DNA from: Abyssalbus ytuae
Lineage (GTDB): Bacteria; Bacteroidota; Bacteroidia; Flavobacteriales; Flavobacteriaceae
DNA: 64,000 bases
Direction of reading: 5' to 3'
NCBI RefSeq assembly: GCF_022807975.1
Contig: NZ_CP094358.1
Location: 3,534,001-3,598,000 of the forward strand
Under the pieces are notes generated by a model. It searched no databases, was not told the DNA's origin, and saw only the letters and a program-made list of their open reading frames with translations. The position numbers were made by a program, and so were the translations under genes. Below are positions 24,923-33,363 of this stretch, piece by piece; position 1 is the stretch's first letter, and each line of letters opens with the position of its first letter.

Positions 24923-26212
24923 TTATATTATTTCCAGGTAACGCTTAATTTCCCAGTCGGTTACTGCTTTTTGATATTGTTTAATTTCCCATTTCCTGGT
25001 CAGGATAAAATGATCCAGAAATTTAGGATTAAGAACTTTTTTTAGCGCCTTATTTTTTTCCATTATATCCACGGCTTCTTCAAGGCTTTTTGCCAAAAGG
25101 GTGTTTCTAGTGTCAGAATAAGCATTTCCCTGTTGTTCCTCATGTGTGAGAGGTGTTTTGTTTTTTATGCTTTCTAAACCCGTAGATAGTAGGGAGTAAA
25201 GGGCGAGGTACGGATTTACATCGGCACCGGGAATCCGGAATTCTACATGATGGTGATCCGGTTTGTTGGCAATAAGCCGCACAGCGGTCGTGCGGTTTTG
25301 GTATCCGTAAGATACTGTGGTAGCTGCCCAGGAACCTTCAACAAGTCGTTTATAACTATTAATTGTAGGAGCATATACAGGTAACAAATCAGCAGCATAT
25401 TTTAAAATTCCTTCTAAAAAATAAGTGGAAACGTCTTCTGTTTTGTTCCCCGGTTGATATGTCATTAAATTTTTACCCGCTTTGTCATGTAAACTGATAT
25501 GAATATGGCATCCGCAGCCTGGTAAGTTTACATTCCATTTAGACATGAAAGAAGCTAAAATATCATGCTGTAAACCTATTTCTTTTACAGTGTATTTAAA
25601 CAAGGAAGCCTGGTCGGCTGCTTCAAGAGCCTCTGTATATTGCATGGCAATTTCATATACACCGGGCCCGGTTTCGGTGTGTAGTCCTTCAACCTCAATT
25701 TTAAAATCGGATAAACCTTTAATTAACTGTGTTATAAATTCTTTATTTTCTGAAAGGCGTAATAGTGAATATCCAAACATGCCCCGGGTTATGGTATTTT
25801 TGTCTGGTTCATTTATGGTTTGTGAATTTTTATGAAAATTAAACCATTCATATTCAAAGCCTGCTTTGGGGTATAACCCTAATTTATGGTATTCATTAAT
25901 TACTGATTTAAGCAGGGAGCGGGGACATACATTTTTTAAGGTTTCATCTTTTGAAAAATCAGCCAGGTAAAAGGGAGTATTTTTCTCCCAGGGAACTTCC
26001 CGCCGGGTGGTAGTATCTATAGTTAGTACCCCATCCGGAAAAGCTGTATTCCAACCTGTTACACTGTTGGTGTCGTAGCATTGGTCAGAGCTGTCCCATC
26101 CAAAAACCACATTGCAAAAACCGAGGTCTCCTTTATCAAATTTTGATTTGTTTATGTATTTTCCCCTAAGAACACCATCTACGTCAGTAAATGCTATTTT
26201 TTTGAATTGCAT
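24923..26212 (-). CDS. Glutamine synthetase-like ligase (GlnA3/PuuA type)
   Basis: A 429-aa member of the glutamine synthetase family, which joins glutamate by its gamma-carboxyl to ammonia or an amine using ATP. Conserved blocks are GFEYEWFNF (metal/Glu binding), GPGVYEIAM, GCGCHIHIS (counterpart of NGAGCHTHFS), the SWAATTVSYGYQNRTTAVR loop with the catalytic Arg, and VEFRIPGADVNPYLALY. It is shorter than normal GS and lacks the GS adenylylation-loop sequence as I can read it. Together with a kinase and a HAD phosphatase in the same operon, an amine-gamma-glutamylation role is more likely than nitrogen assimilation. Its real amine is unknown. Confidence 0.85.
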   Translation of the reverse strand: MQFKKIAFTDVDGVLRGKYINKSKFDKGDLGFCNVVFGWDSSDQCYDTNSVTGWNTAFPDGVLTIDTTTRREVPWEKNTPFYLADFSKDETLKNVCPRSLLKSVINEYHKLGLYPKAGFEYEWFNFHKNSQTINEPDKNTITRGMFGYSLLRLSENKEFITQLIKGLSDFKIEVEGLHTETGPGVYEIAMQYTEALEAADQASLFKYTVKEIGLQHDILASFMSKWNVNLPGCGCHIHISLHDKAGKNLMTYQPGNKTEDVSTYFLEGILKYAADLLPVYAPTINSYKRLVEGSWAATTVSYGYQNRTTAVRLIANKPDHHHVEFRIPGADVNPYLALYSLLSTGLESIKNKTPLTHEEQQGNAYSDTRNTLLAKSLEEAVDIMEKNKALKKVLNPKFLDHFILTRKWEIKQYQKAVTDWEIKRYLEII

Positions 26213-26576
26213 ATTTTATTGGTTAATAAAGGCTTTATAGCCAATTTTTATATCAAACTAATTTACGGAAAAGTTTAAGATTGTTATAACCGTTTTTAAT
26301 AGGGATAAAATATTAATAAAGCTTGGCTAACTTATTAATTAAGTAATGAACTTTTATTTAGTGTAATTTTTTATAAAAAAAATAAAATTATTCTCTCCGA
26401 TTTTTATAATAACAATGTAATTTTTGTAAATCAAGACGATATAGAAAATGTCGAATTTGAAAAAAAGGACTAGAGCACTTCATCAAAAACTATTTTAAAA
26501 AAAACTGTCATGTATATTCTTATTATGATTGAACAATAAAACTCGCATTATACTTTTAATTCATAAAAAGATGAAG
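26213..26576. other. Intergenic gap between the GS-like operon and rsgA, first part
   Basis: This stretch lies between divergent genes. GGCT and AGCC arms (26231-26242) with a 4-nt loop sit in the leader of the GS-like operon, a weak hairpin. The rest is AT-rich and holds no gene with a family signature. Promoters for the minus operon are not clear. Confidence 0.5.
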
Positions 26577-26584
26577 TAAATTTG
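26577..26584 (+). promoter_or_regulatory. Candidate -7 element for a long rsgA leader
   Basis: TAAATTTG matches TAnnTTTG, followed at once by the palindrome GTATGCATAC (26589-26598). No TTG is found at -33. If used, the rsgA message would have a leader of about 195 nt carrying the paired repeats at 26622-26722. Confidence 0.35.
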
Positions 26585-26621
26585 TAGTGTATGCATACTA
26601 CTACATTATACATATTTATAG

Positions 26622-26722
26622 AGCACTTGGCATCGGTATAACCGACAGGTGTCTATTTTTTCACTCTATCAATATTTGTACTTATTGAGTGCTTTATGGC
26701 ACCTGTCACTTTTCGGTATAAC
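26622..26722 (+). repeat. Interleaved inverted repeats in the rsgA leader
   Basis: Two inverted pairs cross each other: AGCACT (26622-26627) with AGTGCT (26688-26693), and GACAGGTG (26644-26651) with CACCTGTC (26700-26707). CGGT-ATA-ACCG (26634-26644) is a small hairpin and CGGTATAAC recurs at 26714-26722 as a direct copy. The order A-B-A'-B' allows alternative or pseudoknotted pairing. The core GGTATAAC with an A-rich tail is seen again at 46782. Confidence 0.6.
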
Positions 26723-26786
26723 AAAAAAATATATGCGAATTGGTGTTCTTAATTCGTGTTATTCAACAATATAAAAACATAAGAAA

Positions 26787-27878
26787 ATGACAGCTACAAA
26801 TAATAAAAAGAAAACATCTCTATACGATTTAGGTTATAACCCAATTATTGATAAAATAAGACAACAAAAAAAGTTAGAAGCCTGGGAAATAGGGAGGGTT
26901 ACTGCAGAACATAAAGAACGATACAGTGTGAAAAATGAGAATGGGGAATATGAATCTGAAATTATTGGTAACTTAAGGTTTACAGTACAAAACAGATTGG
27001 ATTTTCCTGCTGTGGGAGATTGGGTCACTATTTCCGGATATGATGATTCAAAAGCACTTATTCATCATATTTTATACCGTAAAAATGCTTTGAAAAGACA
27101 GGCAGTAGGTAAAAAAGGTGAAACACAAATAATTGCTACAAATGTAGATTATGCCTTTATAGTAGAAGCCGTAAATAGAGATTTTAGCATTAACCGTTTT
27201 GAACGTTACTTAGCTATTTGTTATGATGCTAACATAGAACCTGTTCTTATTTTAAATAAGATAGATTTATTATTAGAAACAGAATTGAATGAACTTGTAA
27301 AAAAGGTAAAAAAACGAATTCCAAAAGTTTTGCTGGTTCTCACAAGTTGTAATAATGAAAAAGGCTTGCTTAAGATTCAAAAATTAATTCAAAAAGGGAA
27401 AACGTATTGCTTTTTAGGGTCTTCCGGTGTTGGAAAATCGAGCCTGATCAATTTAATTTCTAAAAACTCATATATGAAAACAGGTGAAATAAGTTACAGT
27501 ACCGATAGGGGAAAACACGTAACCTCTCATCGAGAACTTATAGTATTAGAGCAAGGAGGTATTTTAATTGATAACCCGGGAATGCGAGAAGTTGGTGTTA
27601 CCGATGTTAAAAAAGGCTTAGAAAATAGTTTTGAATTGATAACGGAGTTATCATCAAAATGCAAATATAAAAACTGCTCTCATGAACATGAAAAAGGTTG
27701 TGCGGTGCTTTTAGCTTTACAGGAAGGAAAGATAGATAATGAGAGCTATACCAATTATTTAAAAATGGAAAAAGAACGAAAACATTTTCAATATACTGAA
27801 GCTGAGAAAAGACAACAGGGTAAAAAAATGTCAAAAATGATTAAGCAATATAAGAAAGGGAAAAAGATGGGGGAGTGA
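26787..27878 (+). CDS. rsgA: RsgA-type circularly permuted GTPase (second type)
   Basis: Ribosome small-subunit-dependent GTPase, 363 aa, which helps mature the 30S subunit. GTPase motifs are in permuted order: LNKIDL (G4), then GSSGVGKSS (G1), and DNPGMRE (G3). A C-terminal zinc motif is CKYKNCSHEHEKGC (CxxxxCxHxxxxxC type). The N-terminal OB domain is preceded by a segment (SLYDLGYNPIIDKI) that is not in the standard 300-315 aa flavobacterial RsgA, so it may be a divergent paralogue or a transferred copy; I cannot see whether the usual copy is elsewhere. It stands alone with a structured leader. Confidence 0.85.
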   Translation: MTATNNKKKTSLYDLGYNPIIDKIRQQKKLEAWEIGRVTAEHKERYSVKNENGEYESEIIGNLRFTVQNRLDFPAVGDWVTISGYDDSKALIHHILYRKNALKRQAVGKKGETQIIATNVDYAFIVEAVNRDFSINRFERYLAICYDANIEPVLILNKIDLLLETELNELVKKVKKRIPKVLLVLTSCNNEKGLLKIQKLIQKGKTYCFLGSSGVGKSSLINLISKNSYMKTGEISYSTDRGKHVTSHRELIVLEQGGILIDNPGMREVGVTDVKKGLENSFELITELSSKCKYKNCSHEHEKGCAVLLALQEGKIDNESYTNYLKMEKERKHFQYTEAEKRQQGKKMSKMIKQYKKGKKMGE

Positions 27879-27891
27879 TGTAGATTATTCC

Positions 27892-29310
27892 TCAAAAAAA
27901 ATCATCTTTAAAACCAATTAAATACAATTTATTTTTAGCCCTGGTTACAGCCGTATAGAGCCAGCGAAGGTACTCCCTGTCAATACCGTTGGGGGCATAA
28001 GGTTGTTCAATAAACACAGTATCCCACTGGCCACCCTGCGATTTATGGCAGGTAACGGCATAGGAAAACTTAACCTGGAGTGCATTAAAGAATTTATTGT
28101 TTTTTACTTTAAGAAATTTTCGGTAGTTGGAGCTTTCATTTTCATAGTCTTTCATTACCTCCTGGTACAGCCTGTTAGAGTCTTCATAAGACAGGGAAGG
28201 GGTTTCTGCATCAATAGTATCCAGTAACAAAACAGTTTCAAAGGGTTTCATGTTGGGATAATCCACCATTTTTACTTTCACCTCGGCAAATTTAAATCCG
28301 TACAATTCTTTTAAAGAAAATATTTCGAGCACCTCGATAATGTCGCCATTGGCAATAAATCCTGCTTCAGACGAGGCCTTTATCCAGAAGTAGTTGTTTT
28401 TAACCACCATTAAATAATCACCCGGTGTTAAATCACTATCATAAAAAAGTATTTTGTTTCTTATTTGCTGATTGTAAAGGTTTGCTCTTTTGTTGGAACG
28501 AACAATAATACTTGTTTCTTCTTTTCCCACGGCAGAGTATGCAGTATCTATTGCCTCCTGTATTTCAAAACCATCGGTTAATCTTATGATATCTTTATAA
28601 TTTTCAATTTCGAACTGAAAACTGTCGGTATAAGTAAGTTGCTGTTGCTCTCTTAAGTTTGTTGCATTTAATAGTATGCCCGAGTCAAATTCCTGCCTTA
28701 CAACCTCGTCTAATTCAATTTGAATAACATGCTTGTTGTAGTTTAATTCTAAATTGTCATTGTTAAGGGCAGGACTTACATCCAGGCCAACGGGAGGTAA
28801 TTGAGCTACATCACCAATTAATATAAGTTTACAATTATGCCCTGAATAAACATACATTAATAAATCATCCAGTAAGGAACCATTTTCAAACAATTTAGAA
28901 TCAGACGGAGCATCAGGGATCATAGAGGCTTCATCAACAATAAAAATAGTATCCCGATGTTTGTTTGGGGCTAATGTAAAACTAACACCCCCGTTTTTTT
29001 GCTTTTTGGGAAAATATATATGTTTATGTATGGTATAGGCAGTTTTATTGGAATAATTTGTAATAACCTTTGCTGCCCGTCCTGTAGGGGCCAATAAAAC
29101 AGCTTTCTTTTTAGTTTGCCATAAATTATTTACCAAAACGCTTATAATAGTAGTTTTACCCGTACCGGCATACCCTTTTAATAAAAACAGATCATTTTTG
29201 TTTTCAGAGAATATAAACTCTGAAAATAGCTGTAAAACAACATCTTGCCTTGTGGTGGGTATATGAGGAAATTTTTCTTTTAAAAGTTTGTAAAAAGCGT
29301 TTGAATTCAT
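27892..29310 (-). CDS. SF1B helicase, Dda/RecD-like
   Basis: A 472-aa ATP-dependent DNA helicase of superfamily 1. Motif I is KGYAGTGKTTII, motif Ia APTGRAAKV, motif II IFIVDEASMI, motif III GDVAQLPPVG, and motifs V and VI are VTCHKSQGGQWD and YTAVTRAKNKLYLIG. It lacks the RecB/RecC nuclease or extra N-domains of RecD and is close in size to phage Dda. Such helicases move 5' to 3' on single strands and displace blocks; this one may act in replication restart. It converges with rsgA (13 bp apart), and has no operon partner. Confidence 0.88.
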   Translation of the reverse strand: MNSNAFYKLLKEKFPHIPTTRQDVVLQLFSEFIFSENKNDLFLLKGYAGTGKTTIISVLVNNLWQTKKKAVLLAPTGRAAKVITNYSNKTAYTIHKHIYFPKKQKNGGVSFTLAPNKHRDTIFIVDEASMIPDAPSDSKLFENGSLLDDLLMYVYSGHNCKLILIGDVAQLPPVGLDVSPALNNDNLELNYNKHVIQIELDEVVRQEFDSGILLNATNLREQQQLTYTDSFQFEIENYKDIIRLTDGFEIQEAIDTAYSAVGKEETSIIVRSNKRANLYNQQIRNKILFYDSDLTPGDYLMVVKNNYFWIKASSEAGFIANGDIIEVLEIFSLKELYGFKFAEVKVKMVDYPNMKPFETVLLLDTIDAETPSLSYEDSNRLYQEVMKDYENESSNYRKFLKVKNNKFFNALQVKFSYAVTCHKSQGGQWDTVFIEQPYAPNGIDREYLRWLYTAVTRAKNKLYLIGFKDDFF

Positions 29311-29379
29311 TGATAATATTTATAGACCAAAAATAGTGATGTTTTTTCGAGCAAAACTTTTAAGAATAAAAAAAAATTG

Positions 29380-29387
29380 TAGATTTG
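29380..29387 (+). promoter_or_regulatory. Candidate -7 element of the DUF3822-rsmD operon
   Basis: TAGATTTG fits TAnnTTTG, 34 bp before the start of the first gene. No TTG at the -33 distance is seen. Confidence 0.4.
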
Positions 29388-29421
29388 TGATAGTCTAAAA
29401 ATTAATCTTTACAATATAAAA

Positions 29422-30072
29422 ATGAAGACAGCTATACAAATTGTCCTTTGGTTATTAAGTATATTTTTTGCTTATATGATATACAAGTCCATAAGTGAGC
29501 CTATAGTTTTTGATAAAATTAAAAAAGAACGTTACAGAGATGTAATATCCAGGTTAAAAGATATTCGTGATGTTCAGGAAGCTCACAGGGTAATTAAGGG
29601 CAAATATGAATCTAATTTTGATAAATTGATTAAATTTATTGAAAACGAAAAATTTGTAATTACCCAGCAAAGGGATTCATCTTATATGGAATATGATAAA
29701 ACATATCGAATTGATATGTTAAAAGAAGTAAGGATTATAGATACTTTAGGTTTCGTTTCAGTTAAAGATTCTTTATTCGGGGATTCTGACAGATACAAGA
29801 GATTAATGTATGTTCCTCATGCAAAAGATGATACCAAATTTGAAATGAAAGCAGATATAATTAACAATAATGGCTTCAGGGTTCCTGTTTTTGAAGCCAA
29901 AGTTGCTAAAGATGTAATATTATACGATCAGCCGTCTGATCTTAAAGAAAGAGAAAATGCTTTAATATCTGTTGATGAAGTTAATGGAACAGAAATAATC
30001 GTAGGGTCACTTACAGACGTAAGTACAAGTGGTAACTGGCCTCAAATTTATGACACAAAACAAAGAAAGTAA
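29422..30072 (+). CDS. Uncharacterised protein with one N-terminal membrane helix
   Basis: A 216-aa protein that I do not recognise beyond its conserved neighbourhood. It has one N-terminal TM helix (about residues 5-22), a charged segment rich in Lys, Arg and Asp, and a C-terminal soluble part of alternating strands and short helices. It overlaps the DUF3822 gene by 23 bp, which is followed by rsmD, so all three are probably translated from one message. Topology suggests an inner-membrane anchor with a soluble domain; no enzyme motif is seen. Confidence 0.6.
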   Translation: MKTAIQIVLWLLSIFFAYMIYKSISEPIVFDKIKKERYRDVISRLKDIRDVQEAHRVIKGKYESNFDKLIKFIENEKFVITQQRDSSYMEYDKTYRIDMLKEVRIIDTLGFVSVKDSLFGDSDRYKRLMYVPHAKDDTKFEMKADIINNNGFRVPVFEAKVAKDVILYDQPSDLKERENALISVDEVNGTEIIVGSLTDVSTSGNWPQIYDTKQRK

Positions 30073-30880
30073 CATATTACAAAACAATTATAAGGAACTG
30101 TCCATTCAGGTTAGCTTGAGTGGACTTTCTTTTTGTATCATAAACTCAGCCCTGCGAAAGGTAGAGTACTTAAAAAATATTTCCTTTAACAAACTTTCCG
30201 TTCCCGAAGCAATACTTGATAAACTGAAAGAACACATAGCTTCCGAAAATATTCTGGAGCAAGACATGAACAGGGTAGTAGTACTGCACCAAAATGAGCT
30301 ATCAACCTTTGTCCCGAAACCATTATTTAGTAACAACAACCTTTCAGATTATTTAAAGTATAACGTAAAAATTCTGGATAACGATTTTATAGCGTACGAC
30401 GAAATAAAAAATACCGATCTGATAAATGTATATGTGCCTTATACCAATATAAATAATTATATATTCGACAAGTTTGGAGAATTTGAGTATAAACATTTTT
30501 CCAGTGTGCTGGTAGAAACGTTGCTTAACAAGTCTCAAAAAAAAGAAACTCCCGTTATGTACCTGAACGTGTCGGTAAATTATTTTGAAATCGTGCTTAT
30601 TAAGAACAGGCAATTATTGTTATATAATACCTTTGAATTTTTTACCAAAGAAGACTTTATCTATTATTTGCTTTTTACTGTTGAACAACTGGAATTGAAC
30701 CCCGAGGTTCTTACACTGTATTTACTCGGGGATATAGAAAAGGGAGATGAGTTATATGAAATAACCTATAAGTATATACGCAATGTTGAGTTTGGCACTA
30801 ATTATAGTATATACAATGTCTCTGAAGATATAACTCCGCCTCAGACACACGAAAACCTTATTTTGTTTAATAGTTTTTAA
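30050..30880 (+). CDS. DUF3822 family protein
   Basis: A 276-aa protein of a Bacteroidetes-typical family (DUF3822). The fold pattern resembles the actin/hexokinase-type (ASKHA) proteins used for pilus or cell-pole assembly: strand-rich halves with LSIQVSLSGLSFCIINS at the start and MYLNVSVNYFEIVLIKN in the middle. The start at 30050 (MTQNKESN) is preferred over 30029, which lies deeper in the upstream gene. The stop overlaps the rsmD start as TAATG, so translation is coupled. The function is unknown. Confidence 0.7.
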   Translation: MTQNKESNILQNNYKELSIQVSLSGLSFCIINSALRKVEYLKNISFNKLSVPEAILDKLKEHIASENILEQDMNRVVVLHQNELSTFVPKPLFSNNNLSDYLKYNVKILDNDFIAYDEIKNTDLINVYVPYTNINNYIFDKFGEFEYKHFSSVLVETLLNKSQKKETPVMYLNVSVNYFEIVLIKNRQLLLYNTFEFFTKEDFIYYLLFTVEQLELNPEVLTLYLLGDIEKGDELYEITYKYIRNVEFGTNYSIYNVSEDITPPQTHENLILFNSF

Positions 30881-31416
30881 TGAGGATAATTTCAGGAAAA
30901 TATAAAGGGAAACGTTTAATGGCCCCGGCTAAATTGCCAGTGCGTCCTACTACCGACTTTGCTAAAGAGGCTCTTTTCAATATTATAAATAACCATTATT
31001 ATTTTGATGAAGTATCCTTGCTGGACCTTTTTGCGGGTACGGGAAATATAAGTTATGAATTTGCAAGCCGGGGCTGTGAGAATATCACTGCTGTAGATGC
31101 TCACCTGGGATGTATTCAGTATATCAATAAAATATCGGCAGAGCTTAATTTTAATATCACTACTGTTAAAAGCGATGTTTTTAAGTTTTTGCAAAAAGCC
31201 AAACTGGAAGCTGATATAGTATTTGCCGATCCGCCTTATGACTTATCTTTTGAGGATTTTGCCAGGATTCCTGATTTTGTGTTTTCCAACCACCTTCTTT
31301 CAGAAGAAGGGATGCTGGTAATAGAACACTCTACCCATACTGATTTAAGCGCCCTTAGCAATTTTTCTTATTCAAAAAAATACGGAGGAAGCGTGTTTAG
31401 TTTTTTTGAAAGATAG
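30880..31416 (+). CDS. rsmD: 16S rRNA (guanine(966)-N(2))-methyltransferase
   Basis: Methylates G966 of 16S rRNA using S-adenosylmethionine, 178 aa. The family start MRIISGKYKGKRLMAPAK and TDFAKEALFNII segment are clear, the SAM site is LLDLFAGTGNISYEFASRG, and the catalytic motif is FADPPY (DPPY). It shares an overlapping TAATG with the DUF3822 gene. A hairpin at 31517-31542 may end the transcript before the convergent DUF302 gene. Confidence 0.95.
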   Translation: MRIISGKYKGKRLMAPAKLPVRPTTDFAKEALFNIINNHYYFDEVSLLDLFAGTGNISYEFASRGCENITAVDAHLGCIQYINKISAELNFNITTVKSDVFKFLQKAKLEADIVFADPPYDLSFEDFARIPDFVFSNHLLSEEGMLVIEHSTHTDLSALSNFSYSKKYGGSVFSFFER

Positions 31417-31516
31417 GCTTTGTTCTTCTGTTATAACCACTACAAAAAAGTTTTGATAATGCCGATACCAGAGACGAGTCTTCGGTAGAACAATCTTGTC
31501 GGGCTGGCCCGGTTTG

Positions 31517-31542
31517 CAGAAAGCTGTTTTCTGTAGTTTTTT
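31517..31542 (+). terminator. Possible terminator after rsmD
   Basis: Arms CAGAAA (31517-31522) and TTTCTG (31528-31533) with a 5-nt loop are followed by TAGTTTTTT. A GC-rich near-palindrome (31500-31511) lies just before it. Confidence 0.4.
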
Positions 31543-31566
31543 GCCAACCTTCCCGTTTAATTTACC

Positions 31567-31959
31567 TTAGTGTATGTTTTCAATTACTTTTTTAAGTTTG
31601 TCCTGAACTTCGGTGGCTAATTCTCCCAATGCTTCATTTTTAACAGCCGACATGGATGCTATGGGATCAACCGCAGAAATCTCAATATCCCCGTTTCCGG
31701 TTTCTTCAACCACAATATTGCAGGGTAAAAACACTCCTATTTTATCTTCGGCACTTATAGCTTTATGGGCAAAATGAGGATTGCAGGTACCAAGAATTTT
31801 ATATTTTTTAAAATCAACATCCAGTTTTTTCTTAAAAGTTTGCTGAACATCTATTTCAGTTAAAATTCCGAACCCTTCACTTTTTAACGCGGCTGTTATT
31901 TTTTCAATCGCGCCCTCAAACGAACTATTTTTTAAAATGGTATTAAAGTAGTAACTCAT
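31567..31959 (-). CDS. DUF302 protein
   Basis: A 130-aa soluble protein of the DUF302 family, related to a small two-layer alpha/beta fold with unknown ligand. Segments typical of the family are SEGFGILTEIDVQQTFKKKL near residue 30, ILGTCNPHFAHKAISAED, and IGVFLPCNIVVEETG; the Cys and His in the CNPHFA region are conserved in the family and may bind a ligand. No partner gene. It is convergent with rsmD. Confidence 0.85.
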   Translation of the reverse strand: MSYYFNTILKNSSFEGAIEKITAALKSEGFGILTEIDVQQTFKKKLDVDFKKYKILGTCNPHFAHKAISAEDKIGVFLPCNIVVEETGNGDIEISAVDPIASMSAVKNEALGELATEVQDKLKKVIENIH

Positions 31960-32022
31960 AACTTTCTTTTTTACTAATTTATTTATATGAATAAAACGGT
32001 CATATGATTTTTATCAGTGAGT

Positions 32023-32604
32023 TTAAATTAAATTGTGCAATTGTGCATATTGTATAAGCAGAATGGTTTTGGCATCTTTTATTTCTCCATCCTTCATCAT
32101 TTTTTTTGCTTTTTCAAATTCTAATTCAATAACCTCTATATTTTCGTGTTCCTCCTCAACACCTCCTCCTTCACTCACTTTCATGCTCTCATCATATTCA
32201 GCAATAAAGAGGTATAACAACTCTGTTACGGCGCCGGGGGTCATATAAGATTCCATTATTTTTTTTACCTTTTTAATCCGGTAACCTGTTTCTTCTTCAA
32301 CTTCCCTTATAATACATGCTTCAGGTGAATCGCCTTCCAGTAATCCGGCGGGGGCTTCTATCATCATCCCTGTTTTATTTCCGTTTACATAAGTAGCCAT
32401 TCGCAACTGTTTAGTAAGAATAATGGTTTTCTTTTTTTTATTATATAGTAAAACGGTGGCTCCGTTACCATGATCATGAATATCTCTCGTTTGTGGTTGC
32501 CATGTTCCGTCTTCTAACAGATAATCAAATTTTATTCTTTCAATTTTAAACCATGCTTTTTCAAGTGTTTGTTTATCTGATATTTTAATTCGATTATTAT
32601 TCAT
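32023..32604 (-). CDS. nudK: GDP-mannose pyrophosphatase-type Nudix hydrolase NudK
   Basis: A 193-aa Nudix hydrolase close to E. coli NudK, which cleaves GDP-mannose and related sugars. The Nudix box is GLLEGDSPEACIIREVEEETGY, with RDIHDHGNGATVLLYNKKKK before it and a C-terminal TELLYLFIAEY and GGGVEEEHENIEV, both close to NudK. Length is as in the E. coli enzyme. It is separated from the convergent DUF302 gene by 63 bp. It may affect capsule or O-antigen sugar pools, which is family knowledge only. Confidence 0.85.
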   Translation of the reverse strand: MNNNRIKISDKQTLEKAWFKIERIKFDYLLEDGTWQPQTRDIHDHGNGATVLLYNKKKKTIILTKQLRMATYVNGNKTGMMIEAPAGLLEGDSPEACIIREVEEETGYRIKKVKKIMESYMTPGAVTELLYLFIAEYDESMKVSEGGGVEEEHENIEVIELEFEKAKKMMKDGEIKDAKTILLIQYAQLHNLI

Positions 32605-32724
32605 TCCTGAGTTTTTAGTAAAATTAGCTAAATGAAAAAAGATATGAGCTATAGATTGATGATATATATCATTTTAATTCCTGTTATCAATTAATAAATT
32701 ATAAAAAAGTAAATAATATGAATC

Positions 32725-33318
32725 ATGAAAAAGTCAGTGTTTATATTTTCGCTGCTAATATTATGTAGTTTTATTGGTTTTTCACAAATTATAAGCGGCG
32801 TAGATGAAGTAGGTACGGTATCGGAAGATTTGATTTCTATTAAAAGAGCCGGAAAATGGGCATTTATTGATAGCCAGGGAAAGATGGTTATTAATTACAG
32901 AAGTGATTTATTGGCTGATGAAAAAACAACTAATCCTCTCTTTAAAAATGGTTTGTGTGCTATACAGGAAATTAAAGATGGAATACCTTATTACGGTTTT
33001 ATTAATACGAAAGGTGAAACTGTTATACCAGCCGAATATCTTCAAATTACAGATTTTGAAAACGGATATGCCATAGCATTAAAGGTTTCCCAAAAATCAA
33101 GGGGAAAAAGTATGTTGGGTAAAGAAATAATTGATAATTACTATGATGAGGTACTTATTGACAAAAACGGAAATGTAGTTGAATATTTATACGGTCCTAA
33201 ATTAATAACCCTGAGTAAAGGATATTATAAAGCGCCTGTAATTACTTCTAAGAGGGTTTCAAAAAACCTGGTAGCTGCCAGGACAGATGATGGAAAATGG
33301 AAGATATTTAAGATTTAA
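32725..33318 (+). CDS. Exported WG-repeat protein
   Basis: A 197-aa exported protein. A Sec signal peptide (about residues 1-20) is followed by two or three WG-like beta repeats, seen as KWAFIDSQGKMVIN, YGFINTKGETVIPAEY and the shorter later ones. WG repeats form small propellers that may bind proteins or carbohydrates. No neighbours suggest a function, and no lipobox is present. Confidence 0.65.
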   Translation: MKKSVFIFSLLILCSFIGFSQIISGVDEVGTVSEDLISIKRAGKWAFIDSQGKMVINYRSDLLADEKTTNPLFKNGLCAIQEIKDGIPYYGFINTKGETVIPAEYLQITDFENGYAIALKVSQKSRGKSMLGKEIIDNYYDEVLIDKNGNVVEYLYGPKLITLSKGYYKAPVITSKRVSKNLVAARTDDGKWKIFKI

Positions 33319-33363
33319 ACTCTATTTCAGATCACCTTAATGTAGAACGTGCAATGGCTAAGT

